Shown here: piece after piece, positions 1 through 9,900 of the stretch
Layout: each line of letters starts with the position of its first letter
Position numbering within the stretch: the first letter of the stretch is position 1
NCBI GenBank assembly: GCA_023458535.1
Contig: JAEWYW010000057.1
Span: forward strand, 1-36,439
From: Bacteroidota bacterium
Lineage (GTDB): Bacteria; Bacteroidota; Bacteroidia; Flavobacteriales; Weeksellaceae
Reading direction: 5' to 3'
DNA: 36,439 nucleotides
Program-made: the position numbers and the translations under genes
The notes under the pieces: model-generated
What the model saw: the letters and a program-made list of their open reading frames with translations, nothing else
Databases searched by the model: none
What the model was told of the DNA's origin: nothing

Positions 1-86
1 GAAATGTTCGCATTGTTCGTTTTTTGAGCTGATATAGAAATAATTGTGAATAAAGAAAGTGCGAATGTTAAAATGTATTTTTTCAT
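1..86 (-). CDS. Partial secreted protein, N-terminus only
   Basis: Only the first 28 or so codons lie inside the window; the gene runs off the left edge on the minus strand. The ATG is at 84-86. The translation begins with two lysines, then a hydrophobic stretch ending in ISISAQ, a typical Bacteroidota Sec signal peptide whose mature protein starts at Gln. The mature part begins KTNNANI and is too short to place in a family. It follows the HYC_CC_PP gene with a gap of about 130 bases, in the same direction. I infer an exported or outer-membrane protein; the function is unknown. Confidence 0.6.
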   Translation of the reverse strand, partial: MKKYILTFALSLFTIISISAQKTNNANI

Positions 87-215
87 TGTAATTTAATTGA
101 GATGTTAGATCTGAGACATCAGACATGAGATTATATATTTCATTTAAGGTTTAAAAATTAGATTGAAGTTATATAGTAAGCTAACAACGATCAACCAAAA
201 ACCGTCAACAAAATT

Positions 216-593
216 CTAAATCCTAAAATTACAATGTTGAATAAAAATCGGAACGGACCACTTTTCTGGTGGTGCATTGATTTTTAAAGTGGAAAATTTT
301 GAGTTTGAAACTGAAAAAGTTGGACCGTAAAAATAAGCCTGAACAGGTTCTAATACGCTCACACTGAAATTTAATTTCAGCAAATCCGCTTTTTGAGACT
401 GATCTGTTTTGAGAATTTTCACCTCAGAATCGCAGCAACCTTTCTTTTGATGAGTTCCACAGGTTCCACATTCATCGGTAATTTTCTGACTGACCGCTAC
501 CAACTCATCCATACAATAATGCACGCTAAAAACCGCCCCGGAAGACAATCCGAAGTAGAAGATAGAAAATATTATGGCGAGGAACTTTTTCAT
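216..593 (-). CDS. HYC_CC_PP family small exported protein
   Basis: A 125-residue protein starting MKKFLAII with a hydrophobic leader to about residue 23. After it come the motifs that name the Bacteroidota HYC_CC_PP family: HYC at 25-27, a CGTC pair at 42-45, adjacent CC at 53-54, and a PP near the C-terminus within APPEKW. The cysteine and histidine cluster suggests metal (perhaps copper) or redox binding, but the family has no proven function that I know. A TTG at 603-605 would extend the frame by four codons, but it lies in a TAnnTTTG -7 element, so ATG 593 is preferred. The gene follows the TonB receptor, separated from it by a terminator. Confidence 0.75.
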   Translation of the reverse strand: MKKFLAIIFSIFYFGLSSGAVFSVHYCMDELVAVSQKITDECGTCGTHQKKGCCDSEVKILKTDQSQKADLLKLNFSVSVLEPVQAYFYGPTFSVSNSKFSTLKINAPPEKWSVPIFIQHCNFRI

Positions 594-602
594 TTTCAAA
601 GA

Positions 603-610
603 CAAAGGTA
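603..610 (-). promoter_or_regulatory. -7 element TACCTTTG before the HYC_CC_PP gene
   Basis: On the minus strand the sequence TACCTTTG matches the Bacteroidota sigma-ABfr -7 consensus TAnnTTTG. No well-spaced -33 TTTG is visible. It sits 10 bases before the chosen ATG, which would leave a very short leader. It also overlaps the TTG that would otherwise extend the gene. Confidence 0.4.
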
Positions 611-649
611 AATATACAAAATAATGCTTTGTTATATTTTTATGGAGAA

Positions 650-684
650 AAGTTATAAAAAAACTCTCGACTTTATCGAGAGTT
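650..684 (-). terminator. Terminator of the TonB receptor gene
   Basis: A perfect 9-bp inverted repeat (arms 662-670 and 676-684, 5-base loop). On the minus strand it is followed by a run of seven T. It lies just after the receptor stop codon. Confidence 0.8.
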
Positions 685-690
685 CAATTT

Positions 691-2889
691 TTATTTTATC
701 TTAAATTCTAATTTTACATTGAAAAACCTTCCCGTTAAACGCACTGGAACTGGATACATCATATTTGAATTGGAATCTGTTATCCATTGATTTGCCACCG
801 TATTGTTGATGTTAAAGGCGTTGAAAACCTGCACGCCAAGGCTTAAATCTTCAAATTTTTCCAAAAAACCAGAAACCTTGTCTCTGTTTTTAGAATCTAC
901 AAAAACATAAGATAAACCTAAATCTACCCTTTTATATGCAGGTAAGGTTTTTTGATATTGATATGGATCTGTAAAAACTGGTGCTCCATTTGGAAGTCCA
1001 CTGGCATAGGTTAAAGTTAGATTAACGCGCATTTGTGGAAAGACTGGCATGTAATCCTGATAGAACATCGCAAATCTGAATCGTTGGTCGGTTGGTCTCG
1101 GAATATCTCCTCTCCCATCGATATTTTCATAAACCCTTGCATAGCTCGCAGAAAGCCAAGAATCTACTCCTGGTACAAATTCACCAAATAAACGGGTGTC
1201 TATTCCGTAAGCATAGCCTTTTGCATTGTTTTGTCCGGAGTACCTAATTCTTACATTATCCATGTAGTAAGGAATTAAATGATCCATTTTTTTGTAGTAT
1301 AAATCCGTTGTCAGCTTAAATGGACGGTCGTACATGAAAAATTCATATTCATTGGTCAGTATTGCCTGAATAGATCTTTGCGACTTGATATTTGAATTGA
1401 AATTTCCGTCTAAATCTTTTATCTCCTTATAGAAAGGTGATTGGTAATAAATACCTCCTGAGAGTTTGAACCACATTTCCGATTCCCAATCTGGCTTAAT
1501 GGCAAACTGCACACGTGGAGAAAAAATGGTCTCTTTATTAAAACTCCATTTAGAAACCCTTACCCCAGCATTAATTAAAGCTTTACTGGCACCCCAAAAG
1601 AACTTTTGAGAGTATTGTGCATGCGCAGAAAGGCGCGTTGGTTCAATGTGATTGGCTCCTGTAATTTGATAATACAAATCTAAATCTCCAGTATTCATTG
1701 TACGAGGATCTAGAACTGGTCTTGGCAAGCTGTAACCCATAGAATCTACTAACTTCCATTCATTGGTAAAGTCTTTAAGGTTTTCTTTTTCGTATTTGAA
1801 ACCCACCTCAATATCTGTATTGACATTTGGAGAAAACTTTGCTCTCAACTGTGTTCCATAGGTTCGCACAAATAAATCATTTCTGGCACTTTCAATTTGC
1901 CCTCCAACATCATAAGAAGTAACTGGTTCCCCGGTAATAGGGTCAAACGTCTGTAAAATATATGCTGAAGCAATGCTGTAGTATTCTTTTTCGCGGTTTT
2001 GATACGCAAAACTATCCAGCGTAAAACGCCATCTGTCCGATGGTTTAAAATTCAAAGAAAATGTCCCCATCATGTTTTTATACTTATCATCTTCCTTACC
2101 CGCATAAGCAACAACAAGCTTTATAGGCTGTTGAAGAGATCCGAAATCTACAGTTTTTTCTTTGGGAATCATTTCATAATCATTCTTCGAATAATATCCG
2201 ATAAAAGAAAGGGAAAACTTATCCGACAAATGATAATTGATATAAGACTGAAAATCCATATAACGTGGATTAAAATCTGTATCTTCTTTTAAGGTATTTA
2301 GAATTAAATTGGTATTTCTGTACCTTCCAGAAAATAAAGCGGTCAGCTTCTTATTGGGCGTGGCAAAACCTGTTGTTAATCTCCCACCAATTAAACTCGC
2401 TTCACCTGAAATTTCAAATTTTTGTGGTTCACGATAATAAATGTTCAAGGCTGAAGACATTTTATCTCCGTAACGGGCTTCAAAACCACCTGCCGAAAAA
2501 TTGACCGTGGAAACCATATCAGGATTGATAATACTCAGGCCTTCCTGCTGAGAATTTCTAATCAAAAAAGGTCTGTAGATCTCAATATCATTAATGTAAA
2601 TAAGGTTCTCATCGTAGTTTCCACCACGCACCATGTATTGGGAAGATAGCTCAGTATTGGAGTTAACGGAAGGCAATGTCTTGAGGATGCCTTCAATACC
2701 ACCAGAAATGCTGGCAACATTTTGTGCATCTTTAGCCGAAATTTTCAAGCCTGTAACATCGCTGCTTCCTGGTGCTGCTTTTTTCTGGAAAATTACTTCC
2801 TCTATTTCTTTAACTTTCACGGTGTCTTTTTTAGTCTGAGCCAAAAAGAACGGTGAAATAAGGATTAATGGTAAAACTAGTTTCTTCAA
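691..2889 (-). CDS. TonB-dependent outer-membrane receptor
   Basis: A 732-residue protein with a signal peptide (MKKLVLPLILISPFFLAQ). The plug domain follows directly, about residues 45-165; it contains YMVRGGNYDENLIYINDIE and GGFEARYGDKMSSALNI, both typical of TonB-dependent receptor plugs. The rest is rich in alternating aromatic beta strands and ends with a strand (FFNVKLEFKIK), as expected of a 22-stranded barrel. It lacks the N-terminal carboxypeptidase-regulatory-like domain common in SusC-type transporters, and no SusD partner is nearby, so the substrate is unknown. It should import a nutrient or chelate through the outer membrane using TonB energy. It begins 43 bases after kdsA ends and may be transcribed with it; a strong terminator follows. 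Confidence 0.85.
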   Translation of the reverse strand: MKKLVLPLILISPFFLAQTKKDTVKVKEIEEVIFQKKAAPGSSDVTGLKISAKDAQNVASISGGIEGILKTLPSVNSNTELSSQYMVRGGNYDENLIYINDIEIYRPFLIRNSQQEGLSIINPDMVSTVNFSAGGFEARYGDKMSSALNIYYREPQKFEISGEASLIGGRLTTGFATPNKKLTALFSGRYRNTNLILNTLKEDTDFNPRYMDFQSYINYHLSDKFSLSFIGYYSKNDYEMIPKEKTVDFGSLQQPIKLVVAYAGKEDDKYKNMMGTFSLNFKPSDRWRFTLDSFAYQNREKEYYSIASAYILQTFDPITGEPVTSYDVGGQIESARNDLFVRTYGTQLRAKFSPNVNTDIEVGFKYEKENLKDFTNEWKLVDSMGYSLPRPVLDPRTMNTGDLDLYYQITGANHIEPTRLSAHAQYSQKFFWGASKALINAGVRVSKWSFNKETIFSPRVQFAIKPDWESEMWFKLSGGIYYQSPFYKEIKDLDGNFNSNIKSQRSIQAILTNEYEFFMYDRPFKLTTDLYYKKMDHLIPYYMDNVRIRYSGQNNAKGYAYGIDTRLFGEFVPGVDSWLSASYARVYENIDGRGDIPRPTDQRFRFAMFYQDYMPVFPQMRVNLTLTYASGLPNGAPVFTDPYQYQKTLPAYKRVDLGLSYVFVDSKNRDKVSGFLEKFEDLSLGVQVFNAFNINNTVANQWITDSNSNMMYPVPVRLTGRFFNVKLEFKIK

Positions 2890-2932
2890 AAGAAAGATTT
2901 TAGAATTTTCTAAATTAAGAATTTTTTAACAA

Positions 2933-3742
2933 TTACAAAATGGCTTCACGAATTCTTGTCAGTTTTTGAAGCAAATCGTCTAATCTGTCCAGTTGAAGCA
3001 TATTGGCACCATCAGAAAGTGCAATTTCTGGTTTCGGATGCGTTTCAATAAAAAGTCCGTCGCAACCTGTGGCAATACCTGCTTTAGCAATGGTTTCTAT
3101 AAGATCTGGTCTTCCCCCTGTAACACCCGAACTTTGATTAGGCTGCTGCAAGGAGTGCGTTACGTCTAAAATAACAGGCGCATAATTTCTCATCGTAGGA
3201 ATTCCTCTAAAATCTACTATTAAATCTGTGTATCCAAAAGAATTACCTCTTTCAATTATCGCTACTTTATCATTTTCGGAATCGGTAATTTTTTGAACCG
3301 CAAATTTCATCGATTCTGGAGAAAGAAACTGTCCCTTTTTTAAGGTCACTACCTTGCCAGTTTTGGCTGCAGCGACCAGCAGATCGGTTTGACGGACCAA
3401 AAAAGCGGGAATTTGTAACACATCCACGTACTCAGCAGCTAAAGCAGCATGTTCATTTTCATGGATATCTGTTGTGGTCGGAATATTAAAAGTTTCTCCA
3501 ACCTTTCGTAAGATTTTTAACGATTTTTCTTCACCAATTGAAGTAAACGAATCTACTCTGCTTCGGTTCGCTTTTTTAAAACTGCCTTTAAAAATATAAG
3601 GAATACTGTATTTATCTGTTATATTAATAATCTTTTCTGCAATTTCTAGCGCCATATCTTCACCTTCAATAATGCACGGACCTGCGATTAAGAAAAAATT
3701 TTTGGAATCTTGATGTGCTATATGATCTAAATATTGAATCAT
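2933..3742 (-). CDS. kdsA: 3-deoxy-8-phosphooctulonate synthase (Kdo-8-P synthase)
   Basis: A 269-residue cytoplasmic enzyme that condenses phosphoenolpyruvate with arabinose 5-phosphate to give Kdo 8-phosphate for lipopolysaccharide core synthesis (EC 2.5.1.55). Family motifs are clear: FKGSFKKANRS, TTDIHE, QIPAFLVRQTDLL, KKGQFLSPE, DVTHSLQ and FIETHP. Cys23 in IAGPC stands where Escherichia coli KdsA has Asn. With the His of THS, the Glu of IETHP and the Asp of LSDGAN it forms the metal-binding set of the metal-dependent (Aquifex-type) class. The start codon overlaps the stop of the upstream gene as ATGA, so translation is probably coupled. The substrate-producing isomerase lies elsewhere in the window at 23540. 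Confidence 0.95.
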   Translation of the reverse strand: MIQYLDHIAHQDSKNFFLIAGPCIIEGEDMALEIAEKIINITDKYSIPYIFKGSFKKANRSRVDSFTSIGEEKSLKILRKVGETFNIPTTTDIHENEHAALAAEYVDVLQIPAFLVRQTDLLVAAAKTGKVVTLKKGQFLSPESMKFAVQKITDSENDKVAIIERGNSFGYTDLIVDFRGIPTMRNYAPVILDVTHSLQQPNQSSGVTGGRPDLIETIAKAGIATGCDGLFIETHPKPEIALSDGANMLQLDRLDDLLQKLTRIREAIL

Positions 3743-4605
3743 TGGATTTTCTTTTGTTTTTCTTTAATAATATTTTCTAACTGATTGATATTTCTCTGAT
3801 ATTTTAAAATATCAACCTCTGATTTTAATTTTGTAAGCCATTTATTAGCCATGCTCAGATCATCATAATGTGCGCTTGCAGCAATGGTATTGATGATGGC
3901 TTCCGCTTTGTCGCGCTCGGATGTAAAGTTCGGCAAATCGCTCGAGAGATAGGCATCGAGCCCTTTTAGTTTATTTTGATTGGCCAGTGCAAAAACATAT
4001 TCTTTGCGGATAAGATCTGTAACAATATTGCTTTTCACGGCTTCAGATGCTATTTTTTCTGCATTTTCATAATCTTTCATGGCGTTGTACGAAAATGCCA
4101 GTTCAAAATAAACTTTTTCTGTTCGGAAATTATTTTTATACAGTTGCAACAATTTGGGAAGTGCAAGTTCAGGAGCTTGAGCACCATTCATCATGCTCGC
4201 TCTGGTAAGCATCTTCTCGTTATCTGAAGATTTGCTTTTGTAGTTCTTCAACCATTGTGGAGAAGGTTCCAGATTGAGTTTTTTAACCACGTCGGGGGTC
4301 AGTTTTGCCATCTTCAAATTAAAATTCCCAATGCGGGCACTCATTGCAGAATAGGAATTAGACTCATTATTAATGATTTTCAACCTATTATTTTCAACCA
4401 CAATATTTCCTAAACTTCTGAAAGTATAACCTGCATAGTCATCAAAATAAATAAATCCGAAGCTGTAAGGGCCACCTTTATCGTCATTGAAAACTACATA
4501 AGAATCTTCTGCATCTGGAACATTAGTGGTAAACTCCAACTTTTGCATTTGCCCAAAAGTAAAGCTAAAAGCTAGAATTGATATTGCGAGGAGGATTTTT
4601 TTCAT
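3739..4605 (-). CDS. Exported TPR-like protein of unknown function
   Basis: A 288-residue protein with a clear signal peptide ending SFTFGQ. Residues about 20-110 look like a beta-rich region (YVVFNDDKGGPYSFGFIYFDD). From about 140 to the end it is helical with TPR-like spacing (VYFELAFSYNAMKDYENAEKIASEAV). It ends in a charged helix (IIKEKQKKIQ). I do not recognise a named family. It is joined by ATGA overlaps to DUF1697 upstream and kdsA downstream, which implies co-translation. The gene order may reflect a shared promoter rather than a role in Kdo synthesis. A periplasmic location is inferred. Confidence 0.7.
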   Translation of the reverse strand: MKKILLAISILAFSFTFGQMQKLEFTTNVPDAEDSYVVFNDDKGGPYSFGFIYFDDYAGYTFRSLGNIVVENNRLKIINNESNSYSAMSARIGNFNLKMAKLTPDVVKKLNLEPSPQWLKNYKSKSSDNEKMLTRASMMNGAQAPELALPKLLQLYKNNFRTEKVYFELAFSYNAMKDYENAEKIASEAVKSNIVTDLIRKEYVFALANQNKLKGLDAYLSSDLPNFTSERDKAEAIINTIAASAHYDDLSMANKWLTKLKSEVDILKYQRNINQLENIIKEKQKKIQ

Positions 4606-5132
4606 GGTTGCATTTTTTTGACAATCTTCTCAAAAGTATTCAAATTTCTTGATGTAAAAGTGTCTTTAAGTTTCTTATTTCCTAAAATTTTACCAAAATG
4701 AGACGCCAGGGTATTGCCCTTTTCTATCTGCCAATAAAAATTATTTTTAACAATTTGAGCGTCTTCGCTTTCGGATTTTGGACTCTTATTAAATTCTTCC
4801 CACAGCGTATTTTCGATGCCTTTCTTGCCTACAAAAACATAAATGTGATTTTCGGGTTTTGATCTAAACGGATTGTTATTGAAAATATTTTCTATTTCCG
4901 TCTTTGACTGTACAAAAAGATGTGCATCATACGAAAAATGCTTCGACATGGCTTTTTCAAGATTTTTTTGTATTGCTTCTGGTTCTTGATCTGAGGTGAA
5001 AATGATATTTCCCGTCGCTAAAACTGAAGAAACATTTTCAAGACCAGCACCTTCAAAAACGCGTACAACTTCCGACATTTTCATGTTGGTTCCTTTCACG
5101 TTTACACCTCTCAAGAAAGCACAATACACCAT
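4602..5132 (-). CDS. DUF1697 domain protein
   Basis: A 176-residue soluble protein covering one whole DUF1697 domain. The hallmark N-terminus AFLRGVNVKGTNMKMSEV and the later VLATGNIIFTS are both present. The family is widespread in bacteria and has no assigned biochemical role. This is the first gene of the three-gene unit that ends with kdsA; its stop codon overlaps the next start as ATGA. About 258 bases of A/T-rich sequence without a recognisable gene lie upstream, where the promoter of the unit should be; I could not pick out a confident TAnnTTTG element. Confidence 0.85.
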   Translation of the reverse strand: MVYCAFLRGVNVKGTNMKMSEVVRVFEGAGLENVSSVLATGNIIFTSDQEPEAIQKNLEKAMSKHFSYDAHLFVQSKTEIENIFNNNPFRSKPENHIYVFVGKKGIENTLWEEFNKSPKSESEDAQIVKNNFYWQIEKGNTLASHFGKILGNKKLKDTFTSRNLNTFEKIVKKMQP

Positions 5133-5390
5133 TAATATTTGCTTGAAAAAATTTATCTAAAATAATAAAAACCCACCAACTTCACAAGCTTGACATCATT
5201 CAAAATAAAACACAGTTTTTCAGATAAAATCTTGGTTTTGCATTAGCATATTGTTTCAAAAAAAATGAATAAAAATGATGTCTCGGCTGTGGTTGATTTT
5301 ATTATAATGATATAATTCTTTTTTGATGTTTCATACAAGAAAATATCAGCAATAAACCAATGAAGATATGAGATATTCGGTGCTTAACTA

Positions 5391-6875
5391 TTATTTTCTG
5401 ATGTATAAATTGTAGTCTGTTCCTGATGGTTTAAGGCGATAAATCTTCTCAATTAATTTATTATCGTTATGCAAATAATCTTGTACTCTGAACTCTTTCA
5501 GCAGACGATAATTTGCCTTAAAAAATTCTGCATCTTCACCTGCAAAAAGGTCTTTATAAGAAAGCAGGTATTTGGGATGTCTGGTTTTGATGGTGTTTTG
5601 CCAAACATGCTTTTTATCTTTTTTAATTTCGTCCTGAACTGCGTGGTCCACCAATCCAACTTCATCGATGGCTTTAAGTTTGGAGAAATACGGGACATAA
5701 CCTGCAGGTTCTAACAAAATCCATTGGTTTTTATCTTTTTCTATACTGTCTAAGTATAGACCTATTGATCGTCTGTAATTCCATTCACCATTGCCAGTCG
5801 CTATAGAATGTACAGCTTGGAAAGCCAACATGGGAAGAATATAAAATATGACTAATAATGTCAACCATAAATTTATTCGATGCTTTTGCTCGAGGACAAA
5901 AATGAGGACAGGAACAAAAAGCAGAATTTGTGGCACCCAATAATACCAATCGAACAGACTTTTCTGAGATATAAAAATGATCTGTTTTGCCCATGCAAAC
6001 AAAAATACAATCCATAAAAAGAGGTTTCTTTTTTCTTTTTGTCGAATAAGAAAAATAAAGCACACCAATTCGAAGAGAAGTACAACAATGGTTATAGGAT
6101 TGAAATCTGTTGGAGTTTTAATCATTCCCCAGAAATTACCGTAATTCAAATTAAAATATTGCCAGTTCTGAGCCCATGTAAACTCATTATCATACTTTAA
6201 TTTTTTAGCAACAATGGTATTATTTACCAATTCGCCGAAATACAACCAGTTGAATGCAACCACAATGCCCACACCTAAAACACCGCCTAAAATGTAGTTC
6301 CAGCGTATCTTTTTGTTCCAAAAAATATCAACCAAGAATGTAATTCCCAAAAATATTACAGTATCTATTCTGGTCAATAAAATTAGGATGGGAAGAAGTA
6401 ATAATGCCCACCTTCTAATTTCTTTGAATCCATAATACAGCAAAGCCATCTCTAGGAAGAAAAGAATTCCATATTCCATCCCAAGGATACAAATCTTAAT
6501 GGAAGGTGGTAAAATACCAAACAAAAAAATAAAAACTGCCTGTTGCCAGTATTCTTTTAATAGCAATTTGGAAAGCCAAAAACTACCGATACTAAATAAT
6601 ATTGAATTGAATATGAGAATGGGATAAATAAAGTTCTCTTTCCCAAAAATTAGGTTGAAAAAATAGGATATAAAAACATATAAATGCGTAGTGGAAGCCG
6701 ATATCTTTGTGTCTCCATTGAAACCCATAACACCATAATCAAGAAGGTTCTGCGCCACTCTCCAAGTAATAAATGCGTCTTCTTGAATGTGATGGGTTAA
6801 TAAAAAAAGAAGTTTAAAAAGTACCGTGAAAATAACTGCATACAGAGGCAGCTTGTTATTTTTTTTCTCTAGCAT
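5391..6875 (-). CDS. GT-C type membrane glycosyltransferase-like protein
   Basis: A 494-residue integral membrane protein with about ten hydrophobic helices over residues 10-350 and a soluble C-terminal part of about 130 residues. The first loop after helix one carries QEDAFITWR (acidic pair near residues 32-33). This is the acidic loop signature of GT-C enzymes that use polyprenyl-linked sugars and resembles the mycobacterial arabinosyltransferase AftB group. The C-terminal stretch EPAGYVPYFSKLKAIDEVGL fits the periplasmic domain of such proteins. Donor and acceptor are unknown. The ATG at 6875 is chosen over a TTG at 6899 because the TTG sits in a perfect TATATTTG promoter element. It lies just after the DUF2723 gene, with a terminator between them. 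Confidence 0.7.
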   Translation of the reverse strand: MLEKKNNKLPLYAVIFTVLFKLLFLLTHHIQEDAFITWRVAQNLLDYGVMGFNGDTKISASTTHLYVFISYFFNLIFGKENFIYPILIFNSILFSIGSFWLSKLLLKEYWQQAVFIFLFGILPPSIKICILGMEYGILFFLEMALLYYGFKEIRRWALLLLPILILLTRIDTVIFLGITFLVDIFWNKKIRWNYILGGVLGVGIVVAFNWLYFGELVNNTIVAKKLKYDNEFTWAQNWQYFNLNYGNFWGMIKTPTDFNPITIVVLLFELVCFIFLIRQKEKRNLFLWIVFLFAWAKQIIFISQKSLFDWYYWVPQILLFVPVLIFVLEQKHRINLWLTLLVIFYILPMLAFQAVHSIATGNGEWNYRRSIGLYLDSIEKDKNQWILLEPAGYVPYFSKLKAIDEVGLVDHAVQDEIKKDKKHVWQNTIKTRHPKYLLSYKDLFAGEDAEFFKANYRLLKEFRVQDYLHNDNKLIEKIYRLKPSGTDYNLYIRK

Positions 6876-6896
6876 TTTTGTTTTTAATGGTTGCTG

Positions 6897-6904
6897 CAAA
6901 TATA
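6897..6904 (-). promoter_or_regulatory. -7 element TATATTTG before the GT-C gene
   Basis: A perfect TAnnTTTG match on the minus strand, about 21 bases before the ATG at 6875 and directly downstream of the DUF2723 terminator. A -33 TTTG at the usual spacing is not visible. It supports separate transcription of the GT-C gene and the shorter start. Confidence 0.55.
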
Positions 6905-6929
6905 CTTTATAAAATGCTTATTTCATAGA

Positions 6930-6964
6930 AATAGAATCGGCGGTTTCGAAGAAACCGCCGATTC
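6930..6964 (-). terminator. Strong hairpin terminator after the DUF2723 gene
   Basis: A perfect 14-bp GC-rich inverted repeat (arms 6934-6947 and 6951-6964) with a 3-base loop, 20 bases after the stop codon. The T-run on the minus strand is weak and broken, but the stem is the strongest in the window. Confidence 0.75.
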
Positions 6965-6984
6965 AACTGTGTTATTTTAATGCC

Positions 6985-9900
6985 TTATTTAGTGGCATCA
7001 ATGATGGCATTAGTTATCTGCATCTCCTTTTCGGATGCGTAGGCTGTGTCGTAAGGTTCCATCACATCAAACAAGTATTGATAAAATGGTGTGATGGTCT
7101 GCACTTCTTCCGATTTTTGCATGGCTTTTTCTTTCCCTAAAATCTTCAAATCTTTAATGAAAGTATTGAACTTTTTATCAATTGGTTCTAAAGATTTTAC
7201 CAAGTAAGAATAGCCTTTTTCTTTTTGTCCTATTTTGTTATAAGCATTGGTTACTGCAGAGACTACCAGCGAGTATTCAAGAGGCTTCATCCGCATTTGT
7301 CTGCCCAAATATTTCTGTTCTTGCGGTGTTAGGCTTAAATAATAATCGTACTCATCAAAAATTCCTTTCTTCAAGTTTTCAGCCATCTTCAATCCCTTTT
7401 GTTCCTGTCCAGCAACAATATATCCATACACCATAGAACTTAGTGTTCTTGGGTCATTATATTTTTCGGCAGGAATTTCCTTAGACGCAAGATCCAACAC
7501 TTCAATAGCTTTTGCAGTCTGACCACTCGCAACCAAGGCTGCTGCTGCTCTGCTTGCCGAACTTCTGTAGCCAATAATGTTAGAAGTTGCTGTTTCATCG
7601 AAATGCATTTTTAAATCTTTGAAGTTACCCCAACGGAAGTTTTTCACCACATTGTAAAGTGAATTGGCATCTACCATTCCCATATCACCATCCTCAGTTG
7701 GAGGCGTCTGAATAGGAACTAACCTATAACTGAAACCGTCGAACTGCAAATACTGATCTAAGTAAAAAATATTTTCACTGTCGTAAATTCCTCCTGAAGA
7801 GAAGTTAATTGGACGTTTCCAATCGAAATTGGCTAAAATATCAAACATCATTAGGTTACTTTTGTAGAGCGTATTGGCTTTATAAGTAATCATAATCTGG
7901 TTAACCGCTTTTGGCGCATCAGCGGCAGTAATAATTCCAGCTTTTACAGCATTGGCTTTGTTTACCGGTAAAATAAATTTGTTGACAGGTAAAATGTTAT
8001 ATCTTTCATATCGATCTTCACCAAAAATCATTTTTAAAACTTCATCTTTTGCCGGAGATTTATGTCTAATGAAACTGATGGCTTCTTTCAGTGTCATAGA
8101 ATCCTGAGTAAGATATTTTCTGAATTCTTGCATTTCTGTTTCAGGTGCTCCTTGTTCTTTCAGATTATCAAATAAATTCTGCCAATCTTCCTGTTTCATG
8201 ATGTACACCTGATCATTCACACCATCTCTGTATTCCTCATGAGTTAATGAGCTAGGAATAGGCATTGCATTATAAGTTCTTCTCTTCACCTGATCAATGT
8301 TCCAGGGTGTTGCCAACAAAGTAAAGTTAACTACTTTTACATCATCTCGGAAGCGTTCTGTTTCCTGTAGTCCCCAAACTGGATAGGTATCATTATCTCC
8401 GTAAACGAATAATATATCATTTTTAGGAAGCAATTTCAGCATGGAGTAAGAATAATCATAAGCAGTAGTTCTGTTGCTTCTGTCGTGTGGTGCGTAGTTC
8501 TGGAAACCCATCATAAAAGGAATTCCTAAAAGCACAACCCCTGCAACAAGTCCAACCGCTTTGGATTGTACTCTCGTCTGTAAAAACCACAGAATTCCGC
8601 CAGCTCCCAAACCAATCCATATGGCAAAAGCATAGAAAGAGCCTACCATGGCGTAATCTCTTTCCCTCGGCTCCCAAGGTTTTACACCTGTGTAGAAAAT
8701 GATTCCCACGCTCGTGATAAGGAAAAGCGCCAATATTGCATACCATCTTCCAAAATCTCTATTCAATTGGAAGAAAAACCCAATTAATCCCAATATAAAT
8801 GGTAAGAAATAAAAAGCTACAGTACTTTCATTTTTAAATTTTGCGGGCATTTTATCTTGGTTGCCAAGCAGCGCATTATCAATAAAAGAGATACCAGAAA
8901 TCCAGTTTCCGTTTGTGCTCTCCATGTGTCCTTCCAAATCATTTTGTCTTCCCACAAAGTTCCACATCAAATATCTCCAGTTGTAATAGGCATTTTGAAA
9001 CGAGAAGAAATAATCTAAATTCTGACTTAAACTTGGTCTCTGAACTTTTATTAAATTATAAGGTCTAACTTTCAAATAATCTTCAACCTTAATGGTTTTA
9101 TCGGCATATTTTGCTCTTAATTCCTCGAAAATTTGTTTTGCCTGAGGATTATCTGCAATCTCTTCATTATCGTAATTGTAAGTGAAATTAGGTGCCCCGT
9201 ACATGGAAATATAATTGGCCATTACGGTTTTATCTTCGTTAAACATACGCGGCATAAAACTTACATGCGCTTTGTTATACACGTAGTTGAACCTGTCATT
9301 GGTAATAATATATCGCCCTGTTTTCTCGTCTTTTTCGTAAACATGCCCTGTTTTATTCACTTTAAAACTTCCATCTTCATTTTTCTCCATGCCGCTGTAA
9401 TCTAAATAAGCGGTATAGTTTTGACCATAAGAGGTTGGCCAGTCACCATATTGTTCACGGTTGTAGTAATCCAACATCCCAATAGCAGTGTCTGGGTTGT
9501 TAAGGTTCATGGGTGGATTGGCGTTGGCACGTATAGGAATTACCATCCAACAAGAGAAACCAATAATCATGTAAACAACGCATAAAGCAACCGTCTGATA
9601 GATATTTCGCTTTGCTTTTCTCGCATATTTAATTCCGAAATAACATATAAGCACCATGATGATGAACGCAGCGATGGTTCCCGAATGGAAAGGCAAACCT
9701 AAGCCGTTCACAAAAAATATTTCCAATTTACCAAACATCGTCATGATGAATGGGAAAATACCTTTAAACACTATAGCCAATATCACCAAAGTGATAAGGT
9801 TGGCATATATAAAAGATTTCCACGTGAATTTATACTTTCGGGCGTAATAGATTAAGCAAACGCAAGGCAGGGCCAACATGCACATCATGTGAACACCCAC

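Noticed and set aside
3976..4227. Antisense open frames inside large genes (also at 1999-2292, 8456-8746, 9133-9405, 29781-30098 and others)
   Set aside because: They lie opposite well-supported coding sequence, have no leaders or known motifs, and look like frame shadows.
5133..5390. Intergenic region checked for a small RNA or peptide gene
   Set aside because: A/T-rich sequence with only a 16-codon frame (from about 5265) and no clear hairpin or promoter. I see nothing supportable.
6934..6964. Perfect 14-bp GC-rich inverted repeat considered as a mobile-element end or attachment site
   Set aside because: It lies right after a stop codon, has a 3-base loop, occurs once, and no transposase or integrase is near. 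A terminator explains it.
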